Below, piece after piece: positions 9,851-22,500 of a DNA stretch of 64,000 nucleotides (positions are counted from its first letter, which is position 1; each line of letters starts with the position of its first letter). The notes under the pieces are model-generated. The model saw only the letters and a list, made by a program, of their open reading frames with translations. It made no database searches and was not told the origin of the DNA. The stretch is from the NCBI GenBank assembly GCA_943736015.1, contig OX031069.1, forward strand, positions 25,301,235 through 25,365,234, in the 5' to 3' direction. A program made the position numbers and the translations under genes. The stretch comes from Tridacna crocea. Lineage: Eukaryota > Mollusca > Bivalvia > Cardiida > Cardiidae.

Positions 9851-10706
9851 AACAATGCTTTACTTTAAAGGTTAGAAAAATATGAAGAATAAAACAAAGA
9901 ATGTCATTAAGAATGGTTTTTTTCTACCAGTGTAACCAAGCATGTTCTGGCCATCATTGGCGGGTGCGATTGATGAGGAGACCAGTTTCAAACTTAAATG
10001 CCGGTCAAAAGTTTCATTTTTACTGACCGAAAGTATGAGCACAAATACTAAAACGCAACGGAAAACTCTTGACGGCTATTTAAGTCTGACCCTGTATATA
10101 ATTACTGTGCCGGTATGTCAACTAACAGAACGACATGGCTGGAAGATTCATACAAAATTGATCTGGTTATCTGATCATCTGACATACAGGATCTTTCTGC
10201 TTAATATACAGCATCATTTTTTCTGAATGTGTTATTCTTTCGTATACTCAGCGTCAATGAAAAGTCACCAGGTACTAAAGCTGAATAATTTTTTACATTG
10301 CCACAAGAGAGAAATTTTCAATTATGTTGAATGTTATTATACTCATTTCCCGACCCGTATCTGACAAATTTCTCTTGCTTGCACATTTGAGTAGTCCATC
10401 TTTATTTGCACTTACAAAAACAAATTTTAATGAATTTTCTGAAGGCAAACTATCCAAGGTTCATTTTCTTTTCGTCTCTTACCTGGCGACGCCTTTCATT
10501 GACGCTCAAGTATATTTTACGCTCGAAGCTCGAACTAAAGATTTCTTTATGAAAGTTTCAGCATATCGCATTACTTCATTAATCCATTTCACACAATGTA
10601 ATATCAGATACTAGATACAGATAGGCCAACCTCTGTTCTATGTACAGTTACCAAAAAACGATCAATTTATCAACCCGTCTGATCAGTGCTTTGATTTTTC
10701 TTGCAG
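9851..10706. other. probable intron, no gene seen
   Basis: AT-rich sequence before the Gln-rich terminal exon. ORFs of about 95 codons here have no domain signal. Confidence 0.4.
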
Positions 10707-11131
10707 CAACTCGAGGTATTGAGAGTATCAGAAAGAGTATCGACGGTATGAAGAAAGAACAAGACGACATTCTGAAAGAGAAGGCAGACAGACAAGCACA
10801 AAACACACAAGACGCCGAGGCTGAAGCCGAGGAGGAAGCACGTGTAAAAGAACTGCAGGAGGCACAGGAGGAGATGCTGAAAGATTTACTGAAGAGACAA
10901 GCAGAGGAGAAAGACCCCGATAGATTACAAAAATTGTTCGATCAACAAAATGAATTGGTGAATCAAATGCAGCAATTGCAACAACAAGGATATCATTACC
11001 AAAGTCAGATACCGCCACCAAGGGAAGTGCCACAGGCGGCCACTTATGACTCAAGTTTACAAATGCAGCAGCAAGAACAACAACAACAAATGCCACACCA
11101 GCAGCAGGTGCAGCCACAAGCAACTTATTGA
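10707..11131 (+). CDS. terminal exon, coiled-coil and Gln-rich C-terminus of an unidentified protein
   Basis: An acceptor (TTTTTCTTGCAG) is followed by 140 open codons and TGA. The first about 75 residues are highly charged and heptad-like (IESIRKSIDGMKKEQDDIL, then repeated Ala/Glu and KELQEAQEEML). They pass into NQMQQLQQQGYHYQSQ, a PPPREVP turn and a Q-rich tail ending QPQATY. The base composition differs sharply from the AT-rich surroundings. The reading phase needs one base from an upstream exon. No family is recognised. The 67 nt of open frame upstream of the acceptor are probably intron. Confidence 0.7.
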
Positions 11132-11239
11132 TGAATATTGAATGTACATTACATAGGCTATGTCCTATGTCTATATACGTGTTGTGGCAGAAACTATTTT
11201 TGTCTTTACCCGTAAACAAAGCTTAGGCCTACGCTGTTT

Positions 11240-11390
11240 CACGGACCAAGCTAAAGAAGGTTTTAGGTGGCATTGTAAGAAAAGGAGAAAATGCTGCTAT
11301 CAGGCACCATGATCCTTCATTTCCTGCATTGAACTTGTTTCAAAAGCTTTCCTAGTAGGTTCGCAAGAGACTGTATTGTTTTATATAGGC
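11240..11390. mobile_element. decayed TTAA MITE
   Basis: AAAAGGAGAAAATGCTGC is recognisable; the right half is mostly lost. Confidence 0.45.
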
Positions 11391-11392
11391 TA

Positions 11393-11626
11393 TCCCTTTA
11401 CCACAGAAGTCTGCGTCTTAAAGACCCCGAGGAAAAGGCTTTTCAAAAACGTTGCGGGTATCCTTGTTGGAAAAATTGCTGGAAATCAGAATTTTCTACG
11501 AATTCCACAGTGCTTTCTACCCCATAAAAGACAAATGCTATTAAGTTAGCGAACTATGATTTGTTGTCTGCAAATGATTTCAATTTGGGCAAGTCTAAAA
11601 ATTGTGCCGCCTTTAAAAGGGTTAGG
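11393..11626 (+). mobile_element. diverged TTAA MITE
   Basis: Ends CCCTTTACCACAGAAGTC and AAAAGGGTTAG, outer arm TTTGTTGTCTGCAAATGA; the central palindrome is heavily mutated. Confidence 0.6.
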
Positions 11627-11633
11627 AAACCGT

Positions 11634-11801
11634 TGGTCCGTATTCGCAGGCCATTATTAAGACTATTCTTTTGGAAAGCAACACACCTTCTGATTGGCTA
11701 AACCAGATTGGCTGAACCATTCGGTTTAGCCAATCAGAAGTTTTGTTACTTTCCAATTTAGAAATTTCTATTCTAAAGAATGGTTAAGGAATACGGACCA
11801 T
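11634..11801. mobile_element. GTCCGTATTC hairpin MITE
   Basis: GGTCCGTATTC and GAATACGGACC form the ends; the middle is a strong hairpin (CTTCTGATTGGCTAAACC ... GGTTTAGCCAATCAGAAG) with CCAAT-type motifs. A second copy is at 63867-64000. Confidence 0.8.
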
Positions 11802-12261
11802 TGTGAGGTTTCGAGTTTCGATTATTTTTTTCACTCTTTTGAACACACGGATAATTCGAATTAACTTTTTGGTCCACTTTGATTCGAATTATCATAACTT
11901 TAATGGCACCTGTATAATTCTACCTCATCTGATACTTTTTGATACTTTTGTGTGTAAAAAAAAAAAAAGTTTAAAACCAAAGTATCACCATGGTTTATTT
12001 TCTTATGTGTGCAATAAATGCTACAAATACACAGTAGTCAAAGACTTTGGTCTTACGAGCAACGGACCACTTTTGGCCGAGTATGCTATTGTCCATATGG
12101 TATATTTTGTTTTCCTTTTCAGATGATTTTTCTCTTATTCTTACCCGTGGTTTTATTGAATTGCATCATCAGCAGTGCCTATTTATCATTATCTCCCGCT
12201 AGTTGGCATTCTACAAATACAGATCTCATTATCTCCCGCTAGATGGCATTCTATAAATACT
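11802..12261. other. intergenic, no gene seen
   Basis: Holds a short duplication of ATTATCTCCCGCTAG plus GGCATTCTA (12187 and 12227) but no gene. Confidence 0.4.
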
Positions 12262-12900
12262 CATCTATCTGATATGGGCATCCTGGGTACAGAACCGAAC
12301 CACTTTCCTACGCGACAACCGTTACTTTGAATTTAAAACAAAAAAAAAAGGTTTACCCAATAAAACGCTACCTCGTGCAATTCACTCAACTATGGTCACC
12401 AGTTTAGAGAAATCTGTTGCTAAAGCATGTCTCATTTCTCCTCAAACGTATTGATACGTAAAAGCTATTTTCAACATTGCTACTTTATAGAGCGTAATAT
12501 TACAGTCAGCCCGCTTTCGGGGCTAGTAGTGATACGTCATATAAGACCGTCGTATCTTCGAAGAATATGACATGCGCAGACAACGATACAGATCTATCTA
12601 TATCTGGGCATCCTGGGTAAAGAAGCAGCTAGACTACTTATCTACGCGACAACTACAATAAACGTGTACTCAATAGAACGCTACCTGATGCGATTCATTC
12701 AGCTATGATCAGCAGTTTGGAGATATCTGGAGCTAGAACAGGCCTGATTTCTTCTCAAACGTATTGATAAAAGCCATTGTGTTCATTGCTGCTTTATAGC
12801 GCGTATTACTACAATCCCTCTCAATATTGGGGGAAGTGCTGCGTCCTATAAGACAGGTCAAATCCTCGAAGAATATGACATGCACAGACAACGGCAAATT
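12262..12900. repeat. two direct copies of a roughly 310-bp sequence
   Basis: Copies at about 12270-12580 and 12603-12898 share GGGCATCCTGGGTA, ATCTACGCGACAAC-like, TTCTCAAACGTATTGATA and TCGAAGAATATGACATGC in the same order, with about 70% apparent identity by eye. Confidence 0.7.
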
Positions 12901-14200
12901 TATTGATGAAAGTACCAATAACCCAAGCCCGACCAAACTATTTCCGAAGATTACTGATAGTCAATGCGAAAAGATTCACTCACCTCTCTTACCGCTGGTC
13001 AATATTTCAGCGATAGTCATATTGGAGAGCAGTCAATGGCTTTGGTAGATTATTACGCGAGGTACATATACTGGTATTGAAAACTATATGAAGCATGTAG
13101 AGGGTGCACTGGCCTCCTCGATATAATTTTAACAATGTTGAAAACGGCGATTGATACCTTCAAACAGTCATACAAACAAATCACTGTATAACCTGTCGAA
13201 AACGACCGGAGCCAATCATGTAGTGTATTGATACTTATAGAACTGCATTTGCATTTTGAAGCAACAACATACTTTATTTACGCCAAGGTACAAAGATAAA
13301 TCAAAGCGTTGAGAACGCTGAAGTGGTATTTGTTAAGGAAGCCGTTGTGTGGAATTAATATTTTGAAAGAAATAGAGAAATATAATTCAAAATATTACAG
13401 ACTTGAAAGTCAACCAACTAAGAAAGTGAATACTTTTTTGCTTGAAAAGAGAGTACTCATGACATACGTAGGATTATTTGTGTATTGGTAGTCTCCCTTT
13501 GGTCATTAGGAGGAGTCAGGAGTAACGTACCTTAACAGTACGATGCATGATGAATAAACAGAGAAACCATGTGAATATATAGAATAGAATTAAGTTTGTA
13601 CCTGAAGACTATGGTTTTGAAATATATTTGGTTAACATTTAATTTCAAACATTTTAATCAATTATTTCGATCTATAAATATTTATGCCCAATTAAATGGA
13701 GCAGCGAACAATCAGGGGATGAAAAAGCCATGGGGCGAACTGGTTTTAGAAAGAAAAAGCTCAGGGCCAAGCGATTTTGTATCATTGCGCCAATAAAGAA
13801 GGCTAAGAGTGAGTGAAGCTATTTCCAATCAAAAATTAGTATTTCCACGATCGATGGCCTCACACGGTGTAATTTAAGATGCCATTTCCAATTACATATT
13901 TAAGTGATACCAAAAAACTCATTTTCCTGAGGAAAAAAACTAGTTTAACTGGATTTATTTTCTTCGGCTTTGCACAAAATACAATACATGGTCTTCAAAA
14001 TTCAATATTGAACTCATAGTGGTATTGTCTTCGACAAATACCACAAAAATTAGGAAATATAAACATGCTAAATTGACTATACATAAAAGTCATGGTTGAT
14101 ATAGGAAGAAATGGAGAGAAAGGAAGTAGAGTGTGTATGCTGAATATGGAATACCTTAGGGCCATAGCTTATGATTTTTTTTTTTTTTATTTTGAACGCG
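12901..14200. other. intergenic, no gene seen
   Basis: AT-rich; ORFs up to about 73 codons without features supporting them. Confidence 0.4.
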
Positions 14201-14205
14201 ATGCG

Positions 14206-14366
14206 CGATAAGTACGATTGTGATAACGAGATAGTGCGATGGTGATAACGAGATACATGTAGTACGATGGTGATGACGAGACAGTACAATGGTGATAACG
14301 AGATAGTACGATGGTGATGACGAGATAATACGATGGTGATAACGAGATAGTATGATGGTGATAATG
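14206..14366. repeat. 22-bp minisatellite
   Basis: About seven units of TACGATGGTGATAACGAGAT plus AG. The histidine/serine-rich reading frames on the minus strand are products of this array. Confidence 0.9.
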
Positions 14367-14543
14367 GCTTTGTACAATAAACAACCAGCTTTGAATATGG
14401 GCACTGAAACCTTCAGATTTTACAATTACAATTGTAAAAAACTAAAAATTATCGGTGGTTGGCCCTGGGTCTGAGTTTCAGAAATATTGGTTACTAGATT
14501 AACCTTTACGTATACTGTTAAGCCCGACCCACTGACCTTTTGC

Positions 14544-14607
14544 GGACAGTGTAGATCAAGATGAGACTGCACGTTTTGTGCAGTCTGATTTTTAATCTAC
14601 ACCGTCC
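14544..14607. mobile_element. GTCTGATC palindromic element, copy A
   Basis: GGACAGTGTAGATCAAGATG to its approximate complement ending CACCGTCC, preceded by CCCACTGACCTTTTGC shared with other copies. Confidence 0.7.
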
Positions 14608-15086
14608 GATAAGGAGATACTGTACCACTGAAATAGTTATTGAAGTCTTTGAAATAGCTATATTTCGGTTTTTAATGTCAAATTGTAAATTTAATTTTAG
14701 TTATTTTGCAAGGTAAAAAATAAAAGCATCAAAGATAACAAGTGAGCACTGCCCTGGTAAAAAGGGGCTTATTTCATCCTCGTGATGAATATCGTCAGGT
14801 TATACCAAACAGGTAAATTGCACAATTCTAGATTCATAAAGTCAAGTTTGTCTTACAACCAACATAATTATGAGATAGACGAGTCCTTGGACATGCAGAA
14901 ATTTACAACTTACTTTTGACTTAGGCATACGTTGACAGGATTGATGGTAAGCCATTGGTTGATACATCTATTCTTCTTATAGACTGGTTGCATAACTAGG
15001 TGCATTGCACAGCGAGATGTTTGTAATAGGGTGGACTTTCCAATATTTTTTTAGATTACTTTTGAAGGAGTTAACGGTAAGTGAGA

Positions 15087-15928
15087 CCACAGAAATTTGA
15101 CATACTATAACCAAAATAAATGATCAAATATGAAAAAAAAATCTCCCCTATAATATAAACACAAGGAATCCAACGTCTCGATTGCCGGCGCTAGCACAAG
15201 ACAGCCTTTCCCACCCAAAGTCACCCACGAAACAAATATTGATCATAATTTCCTTAATAGCCTAGCGATAGACAACACAAAAATGTACCTGCGACATTCG
15301 GCGATTCCTCAGTAGATACCTTTTAACTGCAGATATCTGTCATGTTTCACAATTTTTTTTAAAAAAAAATTCTATTAATCGAGGAGGCCATTCGCTGACG
15401 TCACGGAAAGTGCCAGGAAGCGTATTTTCGGATTACGTATTCTATTATTTTTTTTTCGTTTGTAGATATATTTATGGACATCACATGATACTTAAGATTT
15501 TTCTAGAAGTAATTAACAAAAGTATTTGACCGTATCTCTTTTAAAGAAAAGATATTTGACTCTGTACGTAATCCGAAAATACACTTCCTGGCCCTTCCTG
15601 GGAATCCCGTGACGTCAGCGAATGGCCTCCTCGATGGATAGAAATTGTCAAAAGAAATGTAAAACATGACGGATATCTCCGCTTAAAAGGGGTCTACTGA
15701 GGAATCGCCGAATGTCGCAGGTACATTTTTCTGTTGTCTATCGCTAGGCTATTTAAAGGAAATTATGATCGAGGTTTGTTTCGTGGGTGATTCTGGGTGG
15801 GAAAGTCTGTCTTGTACTGGCGCAGGCAATCGAGACGTTGCATTCCTTGTGTTTATATTATATAGAGGAGATTTTTTTTTTTCATATTTGATCATTTATT
15901 TTGGTTATAGTATGTCAAATTCCTGTGG
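15087..15928. mobile_element. foldback element, copy 2, 842 bp, 5-bp TSD TGAGA
   Basis: Same ends (CCACAGAAATTTGACATAC ... ATGTCAAATTCCTGTGG) and same arms as the copy at 7598, including TGACGTCA in each arm. TGAGA repeats at 15082-15086 and 15929-15933. The centre is also partly inverted (CGGATTACGTATTC ... GTACGTAATCCG), so almost the whole element can fold back. It ends about 540 bp before the ARPC2 start codon. Confidence 0.9.
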
Positions 15929-15933
15929 TGAGA

Positions 15934-16389
15934 TGATGTTATGAATAGGCAGGGAATTCCAATAGCTAACCACTCGAATACTATTAGAGGTATTCTTACG
16001 TACATGTAGTTTCTTTGAATAATCAAAGGTCGCACAAGCAATAATAAAGTTGTGAAAGTCAGTGATGATCTGCAGATGAGACGAGCCCTTATCGCTGGCA
16101 TAAGAACTTAATTAATATATAGAAATAGAAAGATTGTCAAAGATAACTGGATCATTATTCTGTATTCATGGTCCGTTCTACATGTGAAACATTTGCTTAA
16201 CATTAACCATATACCACTTTTTTTCGTGGGGAGGGGTGGGGAAGGGGTCCGAAACATGCGGATCTATCTTTTGCGCTTGCTGTTTGGGAAACCTGTTTTG
16301 AGTACTAACAGTGCTTTGAAATAATCCTGGCGAGAAATTGACCAATGAAAATCTTTGTAACATCAGACACGGAAATGTAAAGTAGCTTT
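15934..16389. other. region upstream of ARPC2
   Basis: Contains a G-rich run (GGGGAGGGGTGGGGAAGGGG, 16230-16249). No TATA box is evident. Confidence 0.4.
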
Positions 16390-16397
16390 ACTTCCGG
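16390..16397 (+). promoter_or_regulatory. ETS-type motif upstream of ARPC2
   Basis: ACTTCCGG lies 73 bp before the ATG in a stretch without TATA box. ETS/GABP sites are common in promoters of housekeeping genes, which suits ARPC2. The transcription start is not visible, so the motif could also be in the 5' UTR. Confidence 0.35.
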
Positions 16398-16469
16398 TCG
16401 GCAAAACTCCCATCTCAAAGCGACAGAACATAATAGTTCATTTATACGAGAAAACGCTGCGGAAACACG

Positions 16470-16543
16470 ATGATTTTATTGGAAATCAAAAACAGAATCG
16501 TCGAGGAAACGCTAACGGCAAAAATAAAAAATGCACAAGAAGG
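16470..16543 (+). CDS. ARPC2: ARPC2 exon 1 (residues 1-24 and part of 25)
   Basis: Encodes [15 protein letters not shown] and continues to NAQE, then GG of a split Gly codon. The donor is GTATGG. Reading through without splicing gives unrelated sequence ending after 60 codons. Confidence 0.93.
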
Positions 16544-19500
16544 GTATGGCTGGATTCCTTTATCGAACAATAACTCACTTCCGTGTTCAGAGCTGCTGAA
16601 CGAAGTTGGCGAAGAAAACGTTTTTTTTTTCTTCTTTACCTCGCTAAATTGAATAAGTTGTCGAACCAACCTTTTCAGAGCCTTTGGCATAACCCCGAGA
16701 ACTCGCCCTTTAAAGGTGGCCCTTCAGATTTTGGGACGAAAATTTTACAAAAACGCAAAAAAATCATCCTTATACTCCCAAAGCCTTTTAATTTGAATTC
16801 ATAAAACCCCAGTAGTCCAAAACCATCCAACAACACGAGAAATTAGAGATTTACTACAGCCCAGATTGACACCAACGGGAGACACGTTCTATTTTAAGAT
16901 GATCAATTCTCTCATTTACATACAGGAATACACATACGAAGTTTAAACATAGCGTCGGAAGAAGACATTATGGAAAATAATTATTACATGTTTGTTTTGT
17001 AATGGAATTTAAGTGTTATTAGTCACGTGCAAGTAACTTGACATTCCCACAATGCTATTTTGATTTTTGGCGCAGAATCTAAAAATAGCTTAAGAGGCTA
17101 TGTAGCCTTTTAAGGGAATACCGTCAATTTTTTTTTTTTTGTAATATTATGATTCTTAATTATTGATGATTTGTATTATTTTTTCATATGAATTTCAGTG
17201 ATATATATATATATATATATATTTTAATTTGGTGAGATGTAACAATCCTAAATACCCACCTTTAAGCAGGGCTCCCGCTGTCGATCGCCAGTGGCGCCAA
17301 ATGCGAAAATTTAGAGAAAATGGCACCAAAAATGAAGCACTGGCGAATGTATTGGCGACAAGTAAATGTCTATAAACTATCCTCTGACATACACAGTACG
17401 TATCAAGTGTAAAGGAAGCCCGCATAACTGTTTATCACACCTTATCAGGCTGGCATTCATTAACGGTCTTGTCTAAATTCCACACCATACAAGTTTGCAT
17501 ACACACCACTGCTAAACAATCAAATATCAATACTTCGTCACGCCCCTTTGAGCACCCGTATCAAACCAATCAGTTATCAGATACAAGATTTAGTCGCCGC
17601 CCATAATTTCTAAAGCAACGCCTTCAGTATGCCTTACCTGGTTACCTGGTCTACATCCTTTAGCAGGGTAGAAATTTGTCGTGTGTATTTATCGATGTTG
17701 TTTATGAAAAACATGGTAATGGGATAGATCTGCTTATCTAGCGTAAAAATGACAGATTTTGGAGTTAGTTGCTACATATACCGAAAATTTTATGCATAAT
17801 AATGCCGAAAACAATTTCTGAAAATTAACTGATATGAAAAAATGGATCGTCGAAAAAGCGTGAAAACCCATGACAAAACAACATGTCAGTTTGACGTTGT
17901 CCGATCAAAAGCATTTCAGACTGTCTTTAGCTTCGATGATGACTTTAAACAGTAAGTTTACACAAATAAATGTATAAAACTCTAAAGTAGGTGCTAAAAT
18001 ATGTCTTCTAATGAGGAAAAACACGGATGATTTTATGATGTGAAAATACTGAATGAATGGGGGGGGGGGGGGTGTTACACTTTGTAGGCCACTTTGTCTT
18101 AGTGATAGTACAGGAACAAGTAACTATATAGGACACTCATACTGAGAGAAAAGACCAGAATAAAAGGACCTTTTAAAAAAATAAACTTAAGTATTTTTTA
18201 GCATAAAGGAAATGATGTTGTAACCCTTCACCACACAATCCCAAATTTCTTCCTGAAATTCTTAAAAACTGACAGAATTCTAACAGATTGGCAGCCATAG
18301 AATTAAGGAGCTGTATTACTTTTAAAATACAAATTCTATGTCCCTGCAGCTCAAAACCTTGAAAGCATTGGGGAAAAAGAAACAGTAAGCTTGTACAGCA
18401 CTACTGAGCAATGTATTTAGAAGCTTTAGCATTGGCCAATAAACTGAAGTATCTAAAGCACTATGTGGCTACCTCTGTTGGCTCCTACTGGCCCCAATTT
18501 TTATGAAGTGGCGAATTTGATGGCGCAAAAATTAAAACTTGCAGGGGAAGCCCTGCTTTAAGGATAAATTCCAAAAAGAAAATGGACATGAATCAATAAA
18601 TAAGTGATTAAAATTCATTTTTGAACTAAGTTCAGTTAAAGTTCTCATTGATTTTTTGTAATTTGCCTTTTACTTGACACTGCAAGATCTGAAGAATTTG
18701 TAAACAAACACTCAGTACTAATGTGAAACCATTAATATTTGTTGAGTACTAATTTTCATTGATTTCGTGGGTAGGTAAGTCCACGAATTCAAGTTCCCGA
18801 CGAAAGATAGGTCCTTGGCCCACTTTAACTAAGTTGGGTTCGGCTTCATTGATAACGAACATGACGACGCCAAAGTTAAAATGTACACACTATTGAATAG
18901 AAAGTTATTTACACCTTAGATTATTAATTTTTTGTTCCTATAAAGATGTCGTTGAGACTTAACAATTACCGAGTAAAAATAGTGATTTTTTTCATTGCCT
19001 TAACTTCATTTCGTTTTCTATTATCCCGGCGACGATGACGTTATAAACACTATTGGAAAATTACCTATACGCATCGAGTCAAGTAATCCATGTTTATTTT
19101 TTACTGTTGCATTTCGGCTGCGAGGACTATTTTTTTGCAAACAGCCAAACCAATTTTCTGCTGACTACACAAAACATGTGACACGACTGCCCAGGTGTTC
19201 TTGAAACAGCCCTTTCTAAATGCAATGTGACCATAGATTTCGTGGGGTAAAACAGTTATAAATTAGTACAACAAACGTTTGTTTTACAACCCTCGTGCTC
19301 GAATGACCTAAACATTACGTCATAGATCTACCCCAAATCAAAGTTTTACTGCAAACGTGTGTGTACCTTCGACAGGCATAAAATCATGTTGACGGATGGC
19401 TTTTTTTTGTTTTATATTTCGGTCGTTCTAATATTGAATCTGGTGATGACAAGATGGCGGATTTCAACATGTTGTTGGACGGTGTCAGATTAAACAGAAC

Positions 19501-22500
19501 TTAAAGTCTGATCGTCGATCTATCCCATCCAGTTGAACAATGGCTTAGCTCGTATTAGAAAGCAACTTTTGGAAGTCGTACAAGATTAAGTGGAAGCCGA
19601 AACTTAGATCTCCTACAATTTTGACCCTTCATGATTGTTCTAAATATAGATCTAGATGCAAATTTGTCGGAGTTTACACTTATTATTTCGGACACACTTT
19701 TGGACAACAAAGTAAAATGTTTCATTTCAGTAATGATAAACGACTGGAGATCTAAACAAAAGATCTCTTTCCTTCTGTCACAATATATCGGCGAATATGC
19801 GGTAAGCAGTCTTGTTTTCCTAAGTGACCCAGACATTTGGAAAGGGTAGCTTTGGAAGTCAGCAGTTTCAAAGCAGACAAGTCTGAAAACGTCGTATCTT
19901 TTACGGCTTAAAATTTGACTGTAAACTGTGACTACAGGATTAAATAATAACGGTGTAAATTGTAAATAATTACGCATGTCTTAATTGATGGACTCGAGAC
20001 CGGCGATCAGATTATCAGATAAAGTGTCATAAGCTTTACACCCTTTACACTCGATACGATAACTGTATACTTGTCATCGATCGAGTCCCGTCTTATGTTA
20101 TCTTTTTTTTTTTTCTTTGAAAAACTTTATTAATGGACAGTTTAGTTTTTTCTTTTACTAGAAAAGAATGGTTTTGGAAATGGAAAATCAACGAATTTAC
20201 GGTCCAACGAAAATGCCGAATTTGAAAAATCCATGAAATTTCATACCACCAAAATTATATGAATCCACAGTATATGATATGTAGTAAAAGAGGCAGGGAT
20301 AATTTCTATCACGAATAGTTGTTACTTTGTACCTGTTTGTTGTTAAACATTAATCAATGTACCTACATGTATTTGTAGATCAAAGCCAGACACTGTTGAC
20401 ATTACAGTTGCAGATTTTGACGGCGTTTTATTTCACATTTCAAACCCAGGGGGTGATAAAACCAAAATAACAGTAAGTGATTACAAGTTAGCAGCTGTTA
20501 GCTGTTTCCAGTATGGATCATTTTTTCAGCAATCCCAAGTTTTAATGGCCTAGACAGGGAAGGCATTTTGAAAACATCATAGATAAAGGAGAAAATACTG
20601 GCAGCTGATATTTTTTCTTATTCCCTCAATTTTTGTGTGACATTAAAGACAATCTCATAAAATTATGAGCAACACAGAACATGAATTTAGCATTTTCCAA
20701 TGCTTTTGCTACATGGAATGTCTGTAATTGTTAATTGCTTAATGGTTACATCAAGAAAATTTTGGACAGCATAGGCAAAAGTTGGGATGGCAGATTCTAT
20801 GGAGCTGTAATTGATCTGTTTTGTCAGGTATAATTATGAAAAAGTCGGCATTTTTCAGTTAACCCTTTACCAAACAATCCCTGGTTTTTACGACCCTGAC
20901 AAAGAAGACTTTTGAAAACATTGTGGGAAAAGGAGAAAATGCTGGTCATCAGCATTTTCTCCATTTCCCACAATGTTTTCTACCCTGTTGGAAACAAATC
21001 TAAATTTGTGAGTTAAGTTTATTTTGTCCTCTGTAATTGCTTTTAATTTAGCCAAGTCTAAAATTTTGTCGTGTGGTAAAGTGTTAAAAAAGTGCTATTA
21101 CACTACATCCATTATGATTGAGATCCTACTAGGCTCAGAGTTGGAGTGCAGTACATATATTTGAAACTTGGGAGAGTGGGTTCAATCCTCAATGAAGGTG
21201 CTGGATTTTTCATGTGATTGTCCTCGATAAAACATTTCAGAGCCCCTGCCTAGTGTGAATAAAACCCATGACATATACAGATATGAGAGCTGTTGCAGTG
21301 ATGAAAGTGAAATTATGTCGAAAACTGAGTAAATCATTAAGTCATGTTGAATTGTTGTTTTTTTTCCTGTCATATTCAAGTCTAGACTTTTCAGTTATCT
21401 CCATCTGTTTTGTACTTGCAGGTCAGCATTTCATTGAAATTTTACGAAGATTTGCAAGAGCATGGAGCTGATGAGGTAGGTGACATGAGAATATAGAAAA
21501 ATAGAGAATCTTTTATTCTGGCAATGCAGATTTTATGAAGTAGAAAACCAGTGAGCTTAAACCTTCAACTCTACCAAACAGTCCCTGGTTTTTACAACCC
21601 TGAGATAGAAGTTATCTGCAAACATTGCTGGAAAAGGAGAAAATGCTGGTAACCAGCATTTTCTCCTTTTACCACAATGTTTTCTGTCTTGCTGGGAACA
21701 AATTTCAATTTTTGAGTGAGGTTTATTTTGTCGTCTGCAAAGTGCTTTCAATTTGGACCAGTCTAAAGTTTTTCTGCTTGGTAAAGAGTGAACTGATCAC
21801 CAGATGAAATGTTTTTGTAGAAGACAACCTGATAAAATATGGATTATGCAAATGAATTGAGGTTTACTACCGAAAATACTTAATAACGGTTAAAATTTTG
21901 TTGTCCGATGCAGAATTTAGGTTAGCGAAAAAACTTCTCCCTTGCTCCGCAAAACTTCTCCCTGAATTCTCAGGAGGGAGAAGTCACTTCTCCCTAAATT
22001 TCTGGGCTAGCTTGATCCCTGATAACCCTATTGCACACTATCTTTAGTTTTGATAACCCCAGAGAAGAATGCCATTGAAAACATCAAAAAGGTTACCAGC
22101 ATTTTCACCTTCTCCCACAGTGTTTTCAATCTCTCCATAATCAACTTTCAGTGCTTGACTCACAATCATTTGTTTTTTACAAGTGCATTGAATTTGGACA
22201 CGAAAAAAATCTTATTGTCCAGATGTTTACCACATCACAAGATTTAAGACAAGTCCAGATTCAAAGGATGAGAAAAGAAGTTTTCTCCAATTTCCACAAT
22301 ATTTTCCACTTTTTTTTCAGTGAGAAGATCTATCATTTAAGGCTTTACCACACAACCCTGTCTTTTAATGACTAAGAAAGAAGCCTATAGAAAATATTGT
22401 GGGAAAAGGAGAAAATGCTGGTAACCAGCATTTTCGCCTTTTCCCACAATATTTTCTACCCCACCAAAGAAATCATTATAATAACAAGATTTGATTTGTC

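Noticed and set aside
14077..14404. Overlapping His/Ser/Ile-rich minus ORFs
   Set aside because: Three frames are open because of the 22-bp repeat.
19555..19977. 140-codon minus ORF
   Set aside because: Inside ARPC2 intron 1, AT-rich, no domain, no splice or promoter signal; within the length expected by chance.
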